NCBI RefSeq assembly: GCF_014203855.1
Contig: NZ_JACHJV010000001.1
Location: 4,712,001-4,776,000, forward strand
Length of the DNA: 64,000 bases
Source of the DNA: Kitasatospora kifunensis
GTDB taxonomy: Bacteria > Actinomycetota > Actinomycetes > Streptomycetales > Streptomycetaceae
Direction: 5' to 3'
Positions within the stretch are counted from its first letter, which is position 1. Each line of letters begins with the position of its first letter. Position numbers and translations under genes: made by a program. The notes below the pieces were generated by a model. It did no database searches, had not been told where the DNA came from, and saw only the letters and a program-made list of their open reading frames with translations. Positions 7,288-15,682 of this stretch are shown one piece after another.

Positions 7288-9093
7288 GTGAGCGACACCG
7301 ACCTCAAGTCCGTGACCGATCCCGGTCCCGCGGACGATACCCAGGCGGCGCAGGCCCCGGCGGACGAGGTGAAGGCCGAGCGGCTGAGCACCGCACCACT
7401 GGAGGCGGACGCGCCCAGCGGCATAGGGGTGCTCGGCTGGCTGCGGTGGATGTGGCGCCAGCTGACCTCGATGCGGGTCGCGTTGATCCTGCTCTTCATG
7501 CTCTCGCTGGCCGCGATCCCGGGTTCGCTGATCCCGCAGACCAGCGAGAACCCCTTCAAGGTGCAGACCTTCCAGGCCGCGCACAAGACCATGACGCCGA
7601 TCTACCTCAAGCTGCAGATGTTCAACGTCTACAGCTCGTTCTGGTTCTCGGCGATCTACATCCTGCTCTTCATCTCGCTCGCCGGCTGCATCATCCCGCG
7701 CACCTGGCAGTTCGTCGGGGTGCTGCGGGCCAAGCCGCCGACGGCGCCGGCCAACCTGACCCGGATGCCGGTCTACGCGGCCTGGCACACCGACGCCGAC
7801 CCCGAGAGCGCGGTGCGTGCCGCCGAGCAGCTGCTGCGCAGGCGCCGCTTCAGGGCGCACCTGTCGGGTGGCGCGGTGGCGGCCGAGAAGGGCTACCTGC
7901 GCGAGGTCGGCAACCTGCTCTTCCACCTCTCGCTCTTCGCCCTGCTGGCCGGCTTCGCCTGGGCGAGCCTGGCCAGCGGCACCGGCAGCAAGCTGGTGGT
8001 GGAGGGCAGTGGTTACACCAACACCATGACCCAGATGGACAACTTCACCGGGTCGGCCTTCTACGGTCCCGAGGACCTGGACCCGTTCGGCTTCGACCTG
8101 GACAACTTCACCGCCACCTACCAGACCACCGGCGACCAGATCGGCGAGGCCCGCGACTTCACCGCGCACATCCGCTACTGGCAGGGCGCGGACCCGACCA
8201 AGCTGAAGACCGGTCAGATCCAGGTCAACCAGCCGCTGGAGATCGACGGCAGCAAGGTCTTCCTGATCGCCCACGGCTACGCCCCGGTGATCACGGTCCG
8301 GGACGGCAGCGGCAAGGTCGTCTACCACGACGCGGTGCCGTTCCTGCCGCAGGACACCAACCTGACCTCGACCGGCGTGGTCAAGGTCGGCGACTACGGG
8401 CAGAAGGACGGCAAGAAGGTCCAGCTGGGCTTCCAGGGCTTCTTCCTGCCGACCGCCCCGGCCAACTTCGACGCCAACACCGGCCCGCGCTCGCTCTACC
8501 CGGGCCCCGCCGCCCCGACTCTGGTGCTCACCGCCTACGAGGGCGACCTGGGCACCGACTCGGGCCAGCCGCAGAACGTCTACCAGCTCGACCTGACCCA
8601 CATGGCCCAGTTGCAGCAGGACGGGCAGCCCGCCAAGGTCAAGATGGTGCCGGGCCAGGGCTGGACGCTGCCGGACGGCTACGGGTCGATCAGCTTCGAC
8701 GGCTACGAGCAGTGGGCGAACTTCAACATCTCGCACCGCCCCGGCAACTCGGTCGCGCTGACCGGCGCGGTGCTCGCGGTGCTCGGTCTGATCGGCTCGC
8801 TGATGGTGCAGCGTCGCCGGATCTGGGTGCGCGCGGCCACCACGCCGGACGGCCGCACCCTGGTGGAGCTGGCGGGCCTGGCGCGCAGCGAGTCGGCGAA
8901 GATCGCCGAGGAGCTGGCCGAGCTGGCGGTCGACCTCCAGGACGACGCCCCGGCCCTCGACGACGAGGGCGAGGCCGCCGAGGCCACTGAAGCCGCCGCG
9001 GATCCTGAGGACCCGTCACCCGACGACGTACCAGCCGAAGCACCCGGCACCCCCGCAGACGCCACCCCCGCCGCACCGGAATCCAAGGAGTAG
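7288..9093 (+). CDS. resB: cytochrome c biogenesis protein ResB (CcsB/Ccs1-type)
   Basis: A component of System II cytochrome c synthase that works with the CcsA-type protein encoded next. The protein has 601 residues. A charged N-terminus is followed by ResB-family helices (LRWMWRQLTSMRVALILLFM, and ILLFISLAGCIIPR), then a third near YLREVGNLLFHLSLFALLAG. A large external domain (about residues 235-480) and a last helix (VALTGAVLAVLGLIGSLMV) come next, with an acidic Ala/Glu-rich cytoplasmic tail of about 80 residues. GTG 7288 follows the ccdA stop by 2 bases. The upstream part of the open frame is a shadow of ccdA. Confidence 0.94.
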   Translation: MSDTDLKSVTDPGPADDTQAAQAPADEVKAERLSTAPLEADAPSGIGVLGWLRWMWRQLTSMRVALILLFMLSLAAIPGSLIPQTSENPFKVQTFQAAHKTMTPIYLKLQMFNVYSSFWFSAIYILLFISLAGCIIPRTWQFVGVLRAKPPTAPANLTRMPVYAAWHTDADPESAVRAAEQLLRRRRFRAHLSGGAVAAEKGYLREVGNLLFHLSLFALLAGFAWASLASGTGSKLVVEGSGYTNTMTQMDNFTGSAFYGPEDLDPFGFDLDNFTATYQTTGDQIGEARDFTAHIRYWQGADPTKLKTGQIQVNQPLEIDGSKVFLIAHGYAPVITVRDGSGKVVYHDAVPFLPQDTNLTSTGVVKVGDYGQKDGKKVQLGFQGFFLPTAPANFDANTGPRSLYPGPAAPTLVLTAYEGDLGTDSGQPQNVYQLDLTHMAQLQQDGQPAKVKMVPGQGWTLPDGYGSISFDGYEQWANFNISHRPGNSVALTGAVLAVLGLIGSLMVQRRRIWVRAATTPDGRTLVELAGLARSESAKIAEELAELAVDLQDDAPALDDEGEAAEATEAAADPEDPSPDDVPAEAPGTPADATPAAPESKE

Positions 9094-9096
9094 ACG

Positions 9097-10254
9097 GTGA
9101 TGAACCTCGCCACCGGGGTCAATACCCAACTGTCGGGTCTGTCCGACAAATTGATCTACTCGGCCATGTTCGTCTACGCGCTGGCCATGTTCGCCCACAT
9201 GTTCGAGTGGACGTTCGGCAGCAAGGGCGGCGTCGCCGTCCGCTCGGCCGAGCAGGCCTCGCTGGCGGCCGCCGCCGCCGCGGCCACCCTGCCCGGGCAG
9301 TTGGAGGCCGCGAAGGCGGCCAAGAAGGTGACCGTCACGGTCGCCACCGGCGACGGCGGCACCACCACGCTGACCCGCACCGCACTGGCCGGTGAGGGCG
9401 CCATCGTGGTCACCAGCGGTCGCGGCGACGAGCTGGCCCTGGACGGTCCGGGCGCGGCCGGCACCAGCGAGAAGGGCGACCTGGCCGGCCGGATCGCCAT
9501 CTCGCTCACCGTGCTCGGCTTCCTGTGCAACTTCGGCGGGGTGCTCTTCCGCGGCCTGTCGGTGATGCGCTGGCCGTGGGGGAACATGTACGAGTTCTCC
9601 TGCGCGTTCGGCGTCACCATGATCGGCGCCTACCTGCTGATGCTGGCGCTCGGCAAGCCGGTCCGCTGGATGGGCCTGCCGGCCGTGGTGGCCGCCTGCC
9701 TGACCCTGGGCCTGGCCACCAGCGTGCTCTACACCGACTCCGAGCAGCTGGTGCCGGCGCTGCACTCCTACTGGCTGGCGATCCACGTGACGGCCGCGAT
9801 CATCTGCGGTGGCGCCTTCTACGCGGCCTTCGCCAGCACCGCGCTCTACCTGGGTCGGGAGTCCTACGACAAGCGGGTGGCGGCCGGCCTGCCGGGCGGT
9901 CCGTTCAGGACCGCGGCCTCGATCTGGGAGCGGCTGCCCGCCACCGCCACCCTGGACAAGCTCTCCTACCGGATCAACGCCCTGGTCTTCCCGCTGTGGA
10001 CCTTCACCATCATCGCGGGCGCGATCTGGGCCGAGGCGGCCTGGGGCAAGTACTGGGAGTGGGACCCGAAGGAGACCTGGTCCTTCATCACCTGGGTGGT
10101 CTACGCCTGCTACCTGCACGCCCGGGCCACCGCGGGGTGGAAGGGCCGCAAGGCGGGGTACCTGGCGCTGCTGGCCTTCGCCTGCTTCCTGTTCAACTAC
10201 TACGGCGTCAACATCTTCATCACCGGTAAGCACTCGTACGCGGGTGTGGGCTGA
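9097..10254 (+). CDS. ccsB: cytochrome c biogenesis protein, CcsA/ResC type (called CcsB in actinobacteria)
   Basis: The heme-handling partner of ResB. It shows the WWD-type signature in AAWGKYWEWDPKETWSFITW, plus WPWGNMYEFSCAFG and several conserved His (LHSYWLAIHV, CYLHARAT) in about eight membrane helices. An unusual feature is a stretch of roughly 90 residues between the first helix (to about residue 40) and the next (about 130), rich in Ala, Thr and Gly and predicted hydrophilic. AAGGAG (9085-9090) precedes GTG 9097 and ATG 9100; either could start. Last gene of the operon, followed by an inverted repeat. Confidence 0.93.
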   Translation: MMNLATGVNTQLSGLSDKLIYSAMFVYALAMFAHMFEWTFGSKGGVAVRSAEQASLAAAAAAATLPGQLEAAKAAKKVTVTVATGDGGTTTLTRTALAGEGAIVVTSGRGDELALDGPGAAGTSEKGDLAGRIAISLTVLGFLCNFGGVLFRGLSVMRWPWGNMYEFSCAFGVTMIGAYLLMLALGKPVRWMGLPAVVAACLTLGLATSVLYTDSEQLVPALHSYWLAIHVTAAIICGGAFYAAFASTALYLGRESYDKRVAAGLPGGPFRTAASIWERLPATATLDKLSYRINALVFPLWTFTIIAGAIWAEAAWGKYWEWDPKETWSFITWVVYACYLHARATAGWKGRKAGYLALLAFACFLFNYYGVNIFITGKHSYAGVG

Positions 10255-10278
10255 CCCGAGCGACCGGCATCCCCTCGC

Positions 10279-10329
10279 GCCGGTGATCCCGCGGCCCGCC
10301 GCCGAGCGGGTGTCAGCAGGATCACCGGC
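10279..10329 (+). terminator. inverted repeat after ccsB
   Basis: GCCGGTGATCC (10279-10289) pairs perfectly with GGATCACCGGC (10319-10329) across a 29-nt loop that is itself GC-rich. It sits 24 bases beyond the ccsB stop and is a probable end of the cytochrome c operon. Confidence 0.5.
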
Positions 10330-10444
10330 CTGACCGGGTGTCAGAACTGCCGCAGTGGGCAGGTGTCGAACGGATGATCTGCCGTGACAAAGTAGGACGT
10401 ACCGGCACCAGCGCCGGTGCGCCAGGCAGCGAGGAGGCCGCGAC

Positions 10445-10849
10445 GTGGACAGCGACGAGCTCATGCTGACGGTCCGGATCACGGTCGCGGAGCGGGCGCT
10501 GCTGCGACAGCTGGCGCAGGGGCACCGCAGCGACCTCTCCGAGGTGGTGGCCGACGGGCTGCTCGACATCCTGCCGACCCTGCACGGCACGGCCCGCGCC
10601 TACCGGCTGCTGGCCGCACTGAGCGAGCCGGCCCCGTGCGCCCTGACGGTCTGGCTGCCCGCGCCCCTGGCCGACCTGCTGGTGCCCGCCGCGGACCAGG
10701 TGGCGCTGGCCACCGGGGTGCGACTGGGGTCGGGCAGCTCCATGCTCGGCGCCGCGCTGCGGCTCTGGCTGGCCCAGGACCCGCAGCTGCTGGCCGATCA
10801 CCTGGACCTGATGCACGCGGGCCGCTCCTCAAGCCTGGTGGCCGCCTAG
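10445..10849 (+). CDS. hypothetical protein (134 aa)
   Basis: No family recognised. It is a Leu/Ala-rich, probably all-helical soluble protein. The opening LMLTVRITVAERALLRQLA resembles a short beta strand plus helix, as in ribbon-helix-helix DNA-binding proteins, but this is only an impression and the protein is longer than most of those. There are no Cys clusters, signal peptide or membrane segments. The GTG start at 10445 is supported by AGGAGG about 8 bases upstream. It stands alone between the cytochrome c operon and the GNAT gene. Confidence 0.65.
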   Translation: MDSDELMLTVRITVAERALLRQLAQGHRSDLSEVVADGLLDILPTLHGTARAYRLLAALSEPAPCALTVWLPAPLADLLVPAADQVALATGVRLGSGSSMLGAALRLWLAQDPQLLADHLDLMHAGRSSSLVAA

Positions 10850-10914
10850 GCCCTGTCCGGGCGCCCGGGGAAAACCGCGTGCTCGGTGGGGGTGGCCGCG
10901 GTCATGATGTCCGC

Positions 10915-11409
10915 GTGAACGCGAAGAGCTGGACCGTGGAGTCGACCCCGGTCGACCACCCCGAGGCCGTTGCCCTGCTGAGGGCCTATCTGACCGAGAT
11001 CGTGGGCCGCTACCACGGCCGCCCCGCCACCGAGGCGGAGGTCGACGAGGTCGAGGGGTGGGAGCCCGCCACGGGGCTGGCCGCCTTCCTGGTGGCCCGT
11101 CTGGACGGCCTACCGGTGGGCTGTATCGGCCTGCGCGAGCTGGCACCCGGGCTGGGCGAGCTGACCAAGGTCTACCTCAGCCCGGCCGCCCGCGGCCAAG
11201 GTGGCGGCGGGCGGCTGATCGCCGGCGTGGAGGCGGCGGCGCTGGAGCTGGGACTGGCCACGCTGCGCCTGGACACCCGCAGCGACCTGGTGGAGGCGCG
11301 GGCGCTGTACGCCCGGCAGGGCTACCGCGAGATCCCCCGCTACAACGACAGCGCCTACGCCGCCCACTGGTTCGAGAAGGAGCTGCTCAGGCAGCCCACT
11401 GCCAGCTGA
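10915..11409 (+). CDS. GNAT-family N-acetyltransferase
   Basis: The 164-residue protein shows the GNAT acetyl-CoA motif LSPAARGQGGGGRLIAGVE (Q-x-x-G-x-G region) preceded by strand ELTKVYLS, and the late motif TLRLDTRSDLVEARALYARQGY common to small-molecule acetyltransferases. The substrate is unknown. GTG 10915 is the most likely start: a CATGAT hexamer lies 6 bases upstream, so the message may be leaderless. The frame is open further upstream but Arg-rich and not credible. Its 3' end overlaps the accE gene on the other strand by 23 bases. Confidence 0.82.
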   Translation: MNAKSWTVESTPVDHPEAVALLRAYLTEIVGRYHGRPATEAEVDEVEGWEPATGLAAFLVARLDGLPVGCIGLRELAPGLGELTKVYLSPAARGQGGGGRLIAGVEAAALELGLATLRLDTRSDLVEARALYARQGYREIPRYNDSAYAAHWFEKELLRQPTAS

Positions 11410-11596
11410 CGGGCGAGTAGTACGCCGGTCGGCGTTCCACCCGGTGCCAACGGGCGATCGGCTCGACCGGGGCGAGGGCCGCGGCCTGCTGGGTGGCGGC
11501 CGCGCGGGCCAGCAGCACGGCGGTGAGGGCGGCGAGCTCCTCGTCGGACAGGCTGCCGCGGGTGACGCGGACGATCGGTTCGGTTGCAGTGGTCAT
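11387..11596 (-). CDS. accE: acyl-CoA carboxylase epsilon subunit
   Basis: Small basic/amphipathic subunit (69 aa) that, in actinobacterial acyl-CoA carboxylases, tightens assembly of the biotinylated alpha and the beta carboxyltransferase subunits. The protein reads PIVRVTRGSLSDEELAALTA at the N-terminus and ends with a Trp-rich tail typical of AccE/PccE. ATG 11596 has GGGGGAGAGA upstream. It lies directly downstream of, and in the same direction as, the beta subunit gene (74-bp gap). Its 3' end runs 23 bases into the convergent GNAT gene. Confidence 0.88.
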   Translation of the reverse strand: MTTATEPIVRVTRGSLSDEELAALTAVLLARAAATQQAAALAPVEPIARWHRVERRPAYYSPVSWQWAA

Positions 11597-11670
11597 TCTT
11601 GGGTCTCTCCCCCGGAAGCAGTGGTTGACGATGAGCGCGGCTGCGGGGCGAACGCCCCGCGGGCGGGCTG

Positions 11671-13257
11671 CTACATCGGCGGGTTGCCGTGCTTGCGGCT
11701 GGGCAGGTCGGCGTGCTTGGTGCGGAGCATGGCGAGTGCGGAGGCGAGCACGCCGCGGGTCTCGGCGGGGTCGATGACGTCGTCGACCAGGCCGCGTTCG
11801 GCGGCGTAGTACGGGTGCATCAGCTCGTTCTTGTACTCCTTGATCTTCTGTGCGCGCATCGCCTCGGGGTCCTCGGCCCCGTTGATGTCGCGTCGGAAGA
11901 TCACGTTGGCCGCGCCCTCGGCTCCCATCACGGCGATCTCGTTGGTCGGCCAGACGTAGGACAGGTCCGAGCCGATCGAGCGGGAGTCCATCACGATGTA
12001 GGCGCCGCCGTAGGCCTTGCGCAGGATCAGCTGGATCCGGGGCACGGTGGCGTTGCAGTAGGCGTAGAGCAGTTTGGCGCCGTGGCGGATGATGCCGTCG
12101 TGCTCCTGGTCGACGCCGGGCAGGAAGCCGGGGACGTCGAGCATGGTGACCAGCGGGATGTTGAACGCGTCGCACATCTGGACGAAGCGGGCGGCCTTCT
12201 CGGAGGCGTTGATGTCGAGGACGCCGGCCAGTGACTGCGGCTGGTTGGCGATGATGCCGGTGACGTGGCCGTCGATCCGGGCCAGTGCCACGATCACGTT
12301 GGTGGCCCACCGCTCGTGGATCTCCAGGTACTCGCCGTGGTCGACGATCTCCTCGATCACCTTGCGCATGTCGTAGGGCCGGTTGCCGTCGGCGGGCACG
12401 AGGTCGAGCAGGACGTCGTTGCGCCGTTCCACCGGGTCCTCGTTCGCGGTGGCGGGGGGCATCTCGCGGTTGTTCTGCGGCAGCAGCGACAGGAGGTAGC
12501 GGACCTCCTCGATGCAGGACTGCTCGTCGTCGTAGGCGAAGTGCGACACGCCGGAGACCGCGGAGTGGACGTCGGCGCCGCCCAGCCCGTTCTGGCTGAT
12601 CTTCTCGCCGGTCACGGCCTGGACCACGTCGGGGCCCGTGATGAACATCTGCGAGGTCTCGCGGACCATGAAGACGAAGTCGGTCAGCGCGGGGCTGTAG
12701 GCGGCGCCGCCGGCGCAGGGGCCGAGCATCACGGAGATCTGCGGGATGACGCCCGAGGCGCGGGTGTTGCGCTGGAAGATGCCGCCGTAGCCGGCCAGCG
12801 CGGTGACGCCCTCCTGGATCCGGGCGCCGGCGCCGTCGTTCAGCGAGACCAGCGGAGCACCGGCCGTGATCGCCATGTCCATGATCTTGTGGATCTTCTG
12901 CGCGTGCGCCTCACCCAGCGCCCCACCGAAGATCCGGAAGTCGTGGGCGTAGAGGAACACCGTACGCCCGTGCACCGTGCCCCAACCGGTGATCACACCA
13001 TCGGTGTGCGGCTTCTTGGCCTCCAACCCGAAACCCGTCGCCCGATGCCGACGCAACGCCTCCACCTCGTGGAACGAGCCCTCGTCCAGCAGCAGCTCGA
13101 TCCGCTCACGCGCCGTCAACTTCCCCTTGGCGTGCTGCGCTTCGGTCGCCTTCTCGCTCGGACCACGCCGCACCGCCGCACGCAGTTCGTGCAGCTCCAC
13201 GACCCGGCCCCGCGTGTCCGCGGGCTCCCCCGCAGCGGCCTCCTGCAACACCGTCAT
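11671..13257 (-). CDS. pccB: acyl-CoA (propionyl-CoA) carboxylase beta subunit, carboxyltransferase
   Basis: The 528-residue protein is a complete biotin-dependent carboxyltransferase. It has KGKLTARERIELLLDEGSF, the crotonase-like first half with GGALGEAHAQKI and NDGAGARIQEG, and the second half with DVPGFLPG and the GGAYIVMDSRSIG segment. The acyl-CoA pocket GPCAGGAAYSPALTDF and position next to accE favour propionyl/acetyl-CoA as substrate. Carboxylation of propionyl-CoA gives methylmalonyl-CoA. The biotin carboxylase/BCCP alpha subunit is not in the window, as is usual. The symbol pccB rather than accB is an inference. Confidence 0.92.
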   Translation of the reverse strand: MTVLQEAAAGEPADTRGRVVELHELRAAVRRGPSEKATEAQHAKGKLTARERIELLLDEGSFHEVEALRRHRATGFGLEAKKPHTDGVITGWGTVHGRTVFLYAHDFRIFGGALGEAHAQKIHKIMDMAITAGAPLVSLNDGAGARIQEGVTALAGYGGIFQRNTRASGVIPQISVMLGPCAGGAAYSPALTDFVFMVRETSQMFITGPDVVQAVTGEKISQNGLGGADVHSAVSGVSHFAYDDEQSCIEEVRYLLSLLPQNNREMPPATANEDPVERRNDVLLDLVPADGNRPYDMRKVIEEIVDHGEYLEIHERWATNVIVALARIDGHVTGIIANQPQSLAGVLDINASEKAARFVQMCDAFNIPLVTMLDVPGFLPGVDQEHDGIIRHGAKLLYAYCNATVPRIQLILRKAYGGAYIVMDSRSIGSDLSYVWPTNEIAVMGAEGAANVIFRRDINGAEDPEAMRAQKIKEYKNELMHPYYAAERGLVDDVIDPAETRGVLASALAMLRTKHADLPSRKHGNPPM

Positions 13258-13693
13258 CTCGAACTCCCAGGTATGTGAGCGAGCGAGCAGTCGGTGTCGG
13301 CTGTGGGCTCCGGCTGCGATTTCCTTCTTCCCCTACGACATTACGAGGACAGGCCACTTCGTTTCGGCGTTGATTCTGTACAAGGTCCTCTCGGTTTACC
13401 TGTCGAGGGCATACAGAAATCCGGCTGGGAGGCATGGGAGAGCCGTCACCCGGATGCCTCTCGGACGCCGTCCTGCGGGGTGCACGCCAAGATCAATACG
13501 GAATCGGCATGAAAGCCGATTTCCCAGCTCAGAGTGGGTATGCAAGGGCTCCCGCAGTGGCTCGCGGACAGCCGTGCGGGGGCTGTCGGGGGCTCGTCCT
13601 GGGGTGGGGTTGGTGGAGGAGCAGTCGTAGGGATACACCAAAAGGAGAAGATTGCGCGTCGAGAGGCACAATCCCGGGCGTCCGTTCGGGGTA
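13258..13693. other. 436-bp gene-free region upstream of pccB
   Basis: Short open frames here have poor codon use and no ribosome sites. The stretch from about 13320 to 13400 is less GC-rich than its surroundings and probably holds the pccB promoter on the minus strand, but I could not pick a convincing -35/-10 pair. No strong hairpin was seen. Confidence 0.5.
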
Positions 13694-14044
13694 TCAGGCC
13701 AGGTCGTCCCCCGGTCCCTGGCCGCGCCGGCGCTCGTTGTCGCGCTGCAGGGAGGCGAGGAACTCGGGGTCGTCGTCCGGCGCCAGCGGGCGCCCGAACG
13801 AGGCCTGCCGCTGGGCCGGGGCCGGCCCGGAGCCGGTGCCGCGACCGGGCGCGGACGCACCGCGCCGCCGACCGGCGAGCAGCCAGGCGATCGGGCCGAG
13901 CAGCACCTCGCCGAAGATGAGGATGAGCAGGATCCAGACCACCTTGGGCAGGTGGCGGACCTCCTGCTCGGGGGTGGTCAGGCAGTCGATGAACGCCCAG
14001 ACCCAGAGCAGCAGGACGATGAGGAAGGGCAGGTAGTCCAGCAC
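13694..14044 (-). CDS. PLDc_N-domain membrane protein (116 aa)
   Basis: Two membrane helices (LPFLIVLLLWVWAFIDCL and VVWILLILIFGEVLLGPIAWLL) flank the short TTPEQEVRHLPK loop, the pattern of the phospholipase D-nuclease N-terminal (PLDc_N) family. Here that domain stands alone without any catalytic HKD domain. A charged cytoplasmic tail of about 55 residues follows. No enzymatic role is known for the stand-alone family. The GTG at 14044 has a GGGGGAGAAGGA ribosome site. It is divergent from mqnL with about 100 bases between them. Confidence 0.8.
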   Translation of the reverse strand: MLDYLPFLIVLLLWVWAFIDCLTTPEQEVRHLPKVVWILLILIFGEVLLGPIAWLLAGRRRGASAPGRGTGSGPAPAQRQASFGRPLAPDDDPEFLASLQRDNERRRGQGPGDDLA

Positions 14045-14108
14045 GTCGGTCCTTCTCCCCCGAAACCGAGCGGGCGGCGGATCCCGTGCCGGGGCGGAGC
14101 GGGACCTG

Positions 14109-14148
14109 TTGACCGGGCCAGGCTATCCGGTGCCCGATACTGGCAGGC
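14109..14148 (+). promoter_or_regulatory. candidate leaderless promoter of mqnL
   Basis: GATACT (14136-14141) lies exactly 7 bases before the ATG at 14149, the geometry of leaderless transcripts. No ribosome site is present. TTGACC at 14109-14114 is a possible -35 box, but the 21-base spacer is too long to be convincing. Confidence 0.4.
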
Positions 14149-15606
14149 ATGGCATACGACGATCTCCGCTCCTTCCTGCGGGCCCTCGAACGAGAAGGCG
14201 ACCTCAAGCGCATCAAGGCAGAGGTCGATCCCCACTTGGAGATCGGCGAGATCGTCGACCGCGTGCAGAAGGCCAAGGGCCCCGCGCTGCTCTTCGAGAA
14301 CGTCAAGGGCTCCGCGATGCCGCTGGCGATGAACGTCTTCGGCACCGAGCGCCGACTGGCCAAGTCGCTCGGCCTCAAGTCGCCGGAGGACATCGCCGAG
14401 AAGATCGCCGGGCTGCTCAAGCCCGAGCTGCCGCACGGCTTCACCGGTGTGCGGGACGCCTTCGGCAAGCTCGCCTCGATGACGCACGTGCCGCCGCGCA
14501 AGGTCAAGTCGACCGAGGCGCCGGTGCAGGAGGTGGTGCTGACCGGGGATCAGGTGGACCTGGACACCCTGCCCGCGCTCTTCACCTGGCCGCTGGACGG
14601 CGGCTCCTTCTTCAACCTGGGCCTGACCCACACCAAGGACCCGGAGACCGGCGGGCGCAACCTGGGTCTGTACCGCCTGCAGCGGCACGACAAGCGCACC
14701 ATCGGCATGCACTGGCAGATCCACAAGGACAGCCACAACCACTACCAGTCGGCGGCCCGGCGCGGCGAGCGGCTGCCGGTCGCGATCGCCTTCGGCTGCC
14801 CGCCGGTGGTGACGTACGCCGCCACCGCCCCGCTGCCCGGTGACATCGACGAGTACCTGTTCGCGGGCTTCGTGGCCGGTGAGCGGGTCAAGATGGTCGA
14901 CTGCAAGACCGTCCCGCTCCAGGTCCCGGCCGACGCCGAGGTGGTGCTGGAGGGCTGGCTGGAGCCGGGCGAGATGCTGCCCGAGGGCCCGTTCGGCGAC
15001 CACACCGGCTTCTACACCCCGCAGGAGCCGTTCCCGGCGCTGACCATCGACTGCGTCACGATGCGCCGCCGCCCGATCCTGCAGTCCATCGTGGTCGGCC
15101 GCCCGCCGACCGAGGACGGGCCGCTGGGCAAGTTCACCGAGCGCTTCTTCCTGCCGCTGCTCAAGATCATCATCCCGGACATCGTCGACTACGACCTGCC
15201 CGAGGCCGGTGGTTTCCACAACTGCGCGATCGTCTCGATCGACAAGAAGTACCCCAAGCACGCGCAGAAGGTGATGCACGCGATCTGGGGTGCCCACATG
15301 ATGTCGCTGACCAAGTTGATCATCGTGGTGGACGCCGACTGCGACGTGCACGACTACCAGGAGGTCGCCTGGCGGGCCTTGGGCAACACCGACTACAGCC
15401 GCGACCTGAGCGTGGTCGAGGGCCCGGTGGACCACCTGGACCACGCCTCCTACCAGCAGTTCTGGGGCGGCAAGGCGGGCATCGACGCGACCCGTAAGCT
15501 CCCCGAGGAGGGTTACACCCGCGACGGCGGCTGGCCGGAGATGGTCAGCTCCGACCCGGCCACGGCCGAACGGGTGACGCGTCGCTGGAAGGAGTACGGG
15601 CTGTGA
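14149..15606 (+). CDS. mqnL: UbiD-family decarboxylase of futalosine menaquinone synthesis (MqnL type)
   Basis: A prenylated-FMN-dependent decarboxylase that removes the carboxylate from the prenylated dihydroxynaphthoate-type intermediate in the futalosine route. Full length at 485 aa, starting MAYDDLRSFLRALEREGDLKR. UbiD hallmarks seen are GMHWQIHKDS(H/N), the ERLPVAIAFGCPP block, the EGPFGDHTGFYTPQEPFPA loop with the conserved Glu/His residues, and DKKYPKHAQKVMHAIWG. It opens the cluster with the UbiA-type and UbiX-type genes. The latter supplies its cofactor. Assignment to menaquinone rather than another aromatic acid rests on that context and on mqnE nearby. Confidence 0.93.
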   Translation: MAYDDLRSFLRALEREGDLKRIKAEVDPHLEIGEIVDRVQKAKGPALLFENVKGSAMPLAMNVFGTERRLAKSLGLKSPEDIAEKIAGLLKPELPHGFTGVRDAFGKLASMTHVPPRKVKSTEAPVQEVVLTGDQVDLDTLPALFTWPLDGGSFFNLGLTHTKDPETGGRNLGLYRLQRHDKRTIGMHWQIHKDSHNHYQSAARRGERLPVAIAFGCPPVVTYAATAPLPGDIDEYLFAGFVAGERVKMVDCKTVPLQVPADAEVVLEGWLEPGEMLPEGPFGDHTGFYTPQEPFPALTIDCVTMRRRPILQSIVVGRPPTEDGPLGKFTERFFLPLLKIIIPDIVDYDLPEAGGFHNCAIVSIDKKYPKHAQKVMHAIWGAHMMSLTKLIIVVDADCDVHDYQEVAWRALGNTDYSRDLSVVEGPVDHLDHASYQQFWGGKAGIDATRKLPEEGYTRDGGWPEMVSSDPATAERVTRRWKEYGL

Positions 15607-15682
15607 GGACGGCAGACATGATGAGGGTGGAGGGGCAGGGCGGCGTGCCCCGCCTTCGCGGGGGTATTCCGGAGTGCGGGCT

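Noticed and set aside
10445..10849. Calling the 134-residue protein a ribbon-helix-helix regulator or antitoxin
   Set aside because: Only the first 20 residues are suggestive; there is no toxin-like partner gene and the length does not fit.
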